Assembly: GCA_028023455.1 (NCBI GenBank)
Contig: JAQFVV010006200.1
Location: forward strand, 3,791,738-3,855,737
Reading direction: 5' to 3'
DNA length: 64,000 bases
DNA from: Epiperipatus broadwayi
Lineage: Eukaryota > Onychophora > Udeonychophora > Euonychophora > Peripatidae
Shown here: positions 59,340-64,000 of the stretch, in pieces
Layout of the letters: every line of letters begins with the position of its first letter
Numbering within the stretch: position 1 is the first letter of the stretch
Translations under genes and position numbers: made by a program
Notes under the pieces: generated by a model
Told to the model about the DNA's origin: nothing
Databases searched by the model: none
The model's input: the letters and a program-made list of their open reading frames with translations, nothing else

Positions 59340-60190
59340 TTTCTAAAATCGATAAAAATATCTGCCTGCTGTCACCACTCTTCTCCTTCTTTTCTTATGT
59401 AGGTCTATATTATAGTGATTAATATACATGATGGCTATATCCATGTTTTGAGTAGATCTTAGAATTTTTTTTAGTAGCTGAAAGTTTTTGTTCAAGCAAA
59501 TGATTTTCACCCCAGCTAGTTTGCACATGACCAACACAGTTATCATTTAATTATGAATCAGTAAATCTGTAGAACAACAAAGGATGAATATGTAAACACT
59601 CACCAATGATTGTCTATCATAGTGAATAATATCTTCTCCTTTACAGTCCATCTGTTGAAGAAAATTGGGGAATCCTTTGCTTTGCAGTGATATATTTAAA
59701 GTTGTTTTACTTTTTTTTTTATATATATTAAACAATCTCTCACTAAACAAGTTTTTAACTAAAAAAGTATCTTGACGAATCATGCAAAAAATATCACTGA
59801 ATTTTCATTAGTGGTGTTTGTCACTGCTTTCTAAGCAACTGCACCATTTCTTATGCTAGCATATCTGTTATTGATTACTCTGACTGGCACTGGGTGGCAC
59901 TACTGTATGGAGGCTTTTGCCTTTGTTAACAACTGCAGTATTTTTAGCTTTAATAATATGAATTAAAGCCATTGCAGTTAACAGACTTGAAGTGATGAGT
60001 TTTTGTTAATTCCTGGGATCACACATTGACATTAATAATGTTCTTGATTCAGTATCCACAGTAGGATATAATGCTTGACGTGTGGGCATTTGCTACTCTT
60101 GCAAACCTCATCAGAAAAATGCAAGAAGGACATTAGTTTAAAAAAGTTTGTCAAAAGAGATGGTAAAACAAAAAAAGTGGGATGGGTAAT
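59340..60190 (-). pseudogene. Possible piggyBac-like transposase relic
   Basis: On the minus strand TNFFKLMSFLHFSDEVCKS (about 60110-60170) looks like the N-terminal 'R-F-L-MSFLHF-DN' of piggyBac proteins. A later frame (59547-59783) has SKGFPNFLQQ and CKGEDIIHYDRQSLVSVY, similar in spacing to the C-terminal 'KG-P---K-L-KGE----Q---L-A--W' segment. The two parts are in the right order and are separated by family A copy A8. The match is weak and could be chance. Confidence 0.35.
59844..59929 (+). mobile_element. Family A head-plus-tail derivative, copy A8 (86 bp)
   Basis: caactgca flanks it at 59836-59843 and 59930-59937. It joins a head (ccatttcttatgctagcata) to the tail arm (ttgattactctgactggc ... 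aggcttttgcctttg), with both ribozyme and inverted arm deleted. Same logic as A2. Confidence 0.7.
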
Positions 60191-60497
60191 GGTGGCAGGG
60201 AATTTAAAAAAGATAATAACTTTTTTTACACCTTTGCCCTTCCTCCAAGTTAAGTGATAAAATTGTTTCCATTTAAGATATGCATTCTTGAATGTTATTG
60301 TCAATTTTTTCATATGATGCTGTAGCCGTACAACATTGGTTTTATGCATTGCTATTGGAGATTATATCATTCTACATTGTTTGTATGTACACACACTTTT
60401 TAAATTTTTTTTTTTTTGGTTTTTATTCATGCATCCTCATTTCAGTTTTACCATATTGTAAACATAAAAAAAAAAAAATTTGTTTAAAAGCTAGGGT

Positions 60498-60551
60498 ATT
60501 TCAGACACTCGATCTAAAAATATAGTATAAATATAGATCTAGTGACTGAAG
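60498..60551. repeat. Short palindrome, copy 2 of 2
   Basis: tttcagacactcgatctaaa ... tagatctagtgactgaa, nearly the same hairpin as at 58081-58134, preceded in both by gctagg-tattt. Probably a tiny MITE. Confidence 0.7.
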
Positions 60552-60596
60552 TTATCCACTTAATGAATAATATTGTGTGTAGTGTAATTTTCAATA

Positions 60597-60894
60597 CATC
60601 ATTCTCATGCAAGGTAGGGACTGGTTTCTATCAGCTTTTAACAGCTTGTGGAAGGGGATAAGCGTAAACACATGACCAAAGGCACGTGGAAAAGATGTCA
60701 AACTTACTGTTCTCATAACTTTGATACAAACCACTTGATGAAATTATATTAATAATTTTTATTGTCATTCATTAGACACGAGACTATCCAATGATGAATA
60801 ATATTTCTGTAATGGTCAGACGTTAATAATTATATTCTTCCACAAGATGTTAAAAGTGGATAGAACCCAGTCCCTACCTTAAGTAAGAGTGGTG
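60597..60894. mobile_element. MITE with about 57-bp TIRs and TA duplication
   Basis: Left TIR 60597 to about 60652 (caaggtagggactggtttct ...) mirrors the right TIR, about 60838-60894 (... gaacccagtccctacctt ...). TA lies on both sides (60595-60596 and 60895-60896). No coding capacity. Divergence between the TIRs is modest. Confidence 0.7.
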
Positions 60895-60896
60895 TA

Positions 60897-61424
60897 GTAA
60901 AAATTAGACGATAGAATTCTTTAAGGATGTTTTAAAATTTTATAAAACTTAGCATTCCTCCTAAAAACAGTTTCTTATGCAAAATATTGCACATCAGTTT
61001 TGGAAAGGATAATGAAAATGAAATAAAGTGTGTGTGCTTTTGAAATAAAGTGAAGAAATTTTATTAATATATATAAAATCGTGTACAACCCTCAGAAAAA
61101 AAGCTGCCCAAATATAAAATGTATTAATTTTAATAGTTTTTTGTTTATTTTATATATAAATTTTTGTTTGTTTACATTTTTATTTAGATAGCATATAATT
61201 TTTTTTTTTGAAAAAAAAAAAATAATAGATAGCATATAATTGAAAACACATATTAGATACAGTGCAGTTAGTGATTCCACTGTAAATATAACAATATTTA
61301 TATAATAATATTTATATAATAATTTACACCATTAATTTTATACAATACAGATATTTTTATGAATCATCTTTATATATTTTAAATCATTTTATAAATATAA
61401 AAATTTTTTTTTTTATCATGTGTC
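60897..61424. other. Unassigned A+T-rich DNA
   Basis: Only simple sequence, such as a short local repeat of tagatagcatataat at 61187-61241 around T- and A-runs. No gene. Confidence 0.4.
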
Positions 61425-61505
61425 ATAGCATCGGCCGGGAAGCGAACCCGCTAACCCGGAACAATTGCTTGTAAGGCGGCTGCGCTGACTTCTCGACCAC
61501 CAATT
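61425..61505 (-). mobile_element. tRNA-related SINE, copy 2
   Basis: On the minus strand: A-box-like tggtcgagaagtc and B-box-like gggttcgcttccc, with anticodon-like loop cttacaa and a long extra arm. It is followed by ggccgatgctatgacacatg and an A-run. The 3' part (cggccgatgctat-aca-atga) is shared with the copy at 16691-16804, so both belong to one family even though the anticodon loops differ. TSD not clear. Confidence 0.65.
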
Positions 61506-62635
61506 TTTGCTTAATTTCTCTTTTATTTATTGATTTATATTTTTAATATATATATTTTCTTATTTAACATTAATATGATGTTAAAACTTTTTAATAATTT
61601 AATTTATTTTTATTACTTTAATTATTCCATTACAGTTTTAATTATACAGTAATTAATTATAATATAATTATAGATTTCTACTTTTTCTAAAAAAATTTAA
61701 TGTTTTTTATATATGTTCCCTATTAAGAAAAAGAATAATAAACCAAAATTCATAATATAAATGGAGGATATGATAAAGGAAGGACTCAAATGTCTTACAA
61801 TTCTATCAGTTTAATATATACAATAGATATAAACATTCTATTTTTACCATAGAGTTTAGCAATTAATTTTTGTACTAGTATTATTTTACATATTATTTAC
61901 AATCTATTATCTAATGTATTTATGTGATAATATATAACTTTCTGCTATCTTAAAGTCGTTTCCTTTAGTCTGTGTGATCTTTTAAGCTTATAAAACTCAT
62001 AATAAGGTCAGGGCAACTTGTTTAATTCCCTTGTTGGTTTGATAATCTTCAGCATCTGAGATTCTGGGAAAAAATTCCCCACTGATTTTCTTCCACTACT
62101 TTCACCATTTTCTTTCAAGATGGCTTTGAAGATGATGAAGAAGAGAATATTTTCTGTTCTGCTATGATTAATATATCTTCTCATTTTTTTTTTTCTGGAG
62201 TATTTAAACCAATGGGGTAGTTATAAATTATATAAGTGTATTAGCAGTTTAATTGGTTTAGATCTGACTTTAATTCACACTAATTTAATATCTTTTGTTA
62301 TCAGAAATATTTTCCTTTCCATAACAACATCTCTCATTCTTATAACTTATTTTTACAAAGCATTTTAAACTAAAATAATTTATTCAACGTCTATTTTTAT
62401 TTTACTTTGAATTAATCCTCCCAAATATTTATTCTTTAATTTATTCAGTACATATATTTCAATATATACAATGTTACCTTTCAATTATTAACAACTTTTA
62501 ACTGAAGGAATTTTTAAATTGTCTTACAATTTGTGTACTACTTCCTTCTACGGACATTTTTAAAAAACGATTTCTTATTCTATTTTTAATTTTTATATAT
62601 TTTTATTTAATAAAGTATATTTTTATAAAAATAAT
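61506..62635. other. Unassigned A+T-rich DNA
   Basis: No supported gene. It may include the 3' terminal sequence of the PLE that lies next to it on the minus strand, but I could not match it to PLE1. Confidence 0.4.
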
Positions 62636-62639
62636 GTTT

Positions 62640-63800
62640 TCAAATTCAAATCTGTTTTTAATTATGCCTCATTAATTGTTCTCCACTTTCGCATTTTAAT
62701 CCTATTTTTTTTCAAATTTATGTTGTGTCTCTAGTGAATGTAAATAAATAGGTGATGTTTTATCATATTTGTATTGGGTTAGTTAAGTATAAATTGAATT
62801 CTTAGTTTCACACACATCATTATTTCTAATATTGTTTGATTAACATGTTTTGCATTTAATTTTATATATTTTATTTATACAATTTTCTGTATTTTTAAGT
62901 ACAGTATATTTACTGTCTAACATATTAAGTATATTCTTTCTTTTTTTAAATTTAATTATATTGTTAAATTTCTTGTTAATATTATTAATAATGTTATTTA
63001 TATTTTATAGTGTATTGTTGTTATACGTTTTTATACCTACATATTTATCTTTGTTGTATTTATCTTTTTTTATTATTATTTTCTTTATATTATTGTTAAT
63101 TTTTTTTCTAACAATTGTATATTATCTTTTATAACATTCATTGCATAATCATTATTTTTTAGTTTCTTAACTATTAACATTATTTGTGCGCTACAATTTT
63201 CTATATTTGAGCAATAATTTGTAGTTCTATACATTCTTGAACTTGTTTATTTTATTTTTTTTGTCATATTTAAATTCCAATTAATTATAATATTATCAAT
63301 ATTAGTTATATATATATTTCTATCTCATGTTCACTGTTAGTATGTGATTTTATTAACTTCTTTTCTTCCTCTTTCTATTGTAAATTTTATGTTTACATCT
63401 GAGTTATTAATATCTTGTAGAAAAAAAAAAACTATTTGACTTTAGCTTTTGTTAATAATTAACAGATAGACGTCAACGTAACTTTTTATAAAAATGGGAA
63501 CATTATTATTATTCAATATTACTATTTCTAGTTCCTCCATATATGTATTACTTAGCATTCTACTTAATGTTAGTCCTATTAATAATTCTTATTGTTTATA
63601 ATAATCTCCATTAAATACTCATATTTAGCAAAGCTTAAAAACTGTTTAGAATATTCTTCAACTGTTATATATTTTTCTAGTCCCTAATATATTCTCCCGG
63701 ATTAAATGAACTAAATATTGCAGAATAAACTGTAAATTGTGAGGGCTTTTATCAGAAATTATTATAAAAATGACCCAGTTTATGAATACTTTTTTCCATT
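62640..63800 (-). pseudogene. Decayed Penelope-like element: reverse transcriptase plus GIY-YIG endonuclease (PLE3)
   Basis: Minus-strand translation across stops gives FNGDYYKQ, then IGLTLSRMLSNTYMEELE, the PLE RT region normally reading GLPMGSPLSPILAN-YME. SYVDVYLLI (about 63455-63483) stands where YVDD is expected, so the second catalytic aspartate is lost. NIKFTIERG follows, as in PLEs. About 500 bp further come YVGIKTYNNNTL and ENCINKIYKIKCKTC, then CETKNSIYT, LTQYKYDKTSPIYLH: the GIY-YIG endonuclease, similar to PLE1 (TSKNKLKTRLRQH, YDKKSAIYIH). The N-terminal part lies beyond the window edge or is too decayed. Dead copy. Confidence 0.6.
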
Positions 63801-64000
63801 TTATTGAAGGTAAAAATTCCACTTTGATTAACTTTATTATAATTCGTATTTACATTTTTATTTTTAAATTTTTTTAAAAATATAGTCCCATATTAAGGGT
63901 GACTATAATTAACTACGCTGGCCCTACGATCTAGGATTATCATTTCTACTAATAAAGAGAATTAAATGATGTTTTATTCGGTATATATTTTATTTGTTAA

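Noticed and set aside
62850-63134. 94-codon plus-strand hydrophobic frame resembling a membrane protein
   Set aside because: It is the reverse complement of the PLE3 linker; hydrophobicity follows from T-rich sequence.

Overview
The window looks like gene-poor, strongly A+T-rich (roughly three quarters by eye) nuclear DNA from an animal. The evidence is the mix of repeats: Penelope-like elements (PLEs) with GIY-YIG endonucleases, RTE-type and L1/Tx1-type non-LTR retrotransposons, a jockey/CR1-like LINE tail, a hAT element with a GTF2IRD2/ZBED-like transposase, piggyBac remnants, tRNA-related SINEs and several MITEs. I found no convincing host exon, rRNA or functional tRNA. The species cannot be fixed from this sequence alone; an invertebrate metazoan is the most economical reading.

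Layout. 0-2.1 kb: a 2-kb foldback PLE with a 12-bp target-site duplication (TSD). 2.1-10 kb: old LINE scraps and unassigned DNA. 10.1-16.8 kb: a dense nest. It holds a tandem hammerhead-bearing repeat (family B, 472-bp period), a hAT element inserted in a LINE 3' end and itself hit by two family A elements and a TA-type MITE, an inverted family B pair with a 13-bp TSD, and a SINE with a 13-bp TSD. 18.9-24.6 kb: a PLE endonuclease fragment, then a nearly complete Tx1/L1-like LINE ending in about 755 bp of TAA repeats. 24.8-25.6 kb: a composite palindromic element with a 14-bp TSD. 28.5-32.8 kb: a MITE, a piggyBac scrap and an old RTE copy split by other insertions. 36.8-42.2 kb: a LINE interrupted by a full-size 3.28-kb RTE element with a 13-bp TSD. 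42.5-60 kb: more family A and B copies, RTE tails and foldback MITEs. 62.6 kb to the end: a decayed PLE with RT and endonuclease, entering from beyond the right edge.

Main result. Two unrelated-looking short repeat families (A and B) carry type I hammerhead ribozyme motifs. Family A has a fixed head, an inverted arm, a direct arm with the ribozyme, and a tail. It inserts with TSDs of mostly 10-14 bp and also occurs as head-plus-tail deletion derivatives of about 85 bp. The coding PLE at the left edge has the same head / inverted arm / direct arm / tail plan and also has a tiny head-plus-tail derivative (67 bp, 15-bp TSD). Family B shows tandem units, a compensatory base change in ribozyme stem I, and mutations concentrated at one ancestral CpG in the ribozyme core. 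Together these suggest retrozyme-like, non-autonomous ribozyme elements mobilised by PLE machinery present in the same region. The sequence observations are direct; the mobilisation model is inference.
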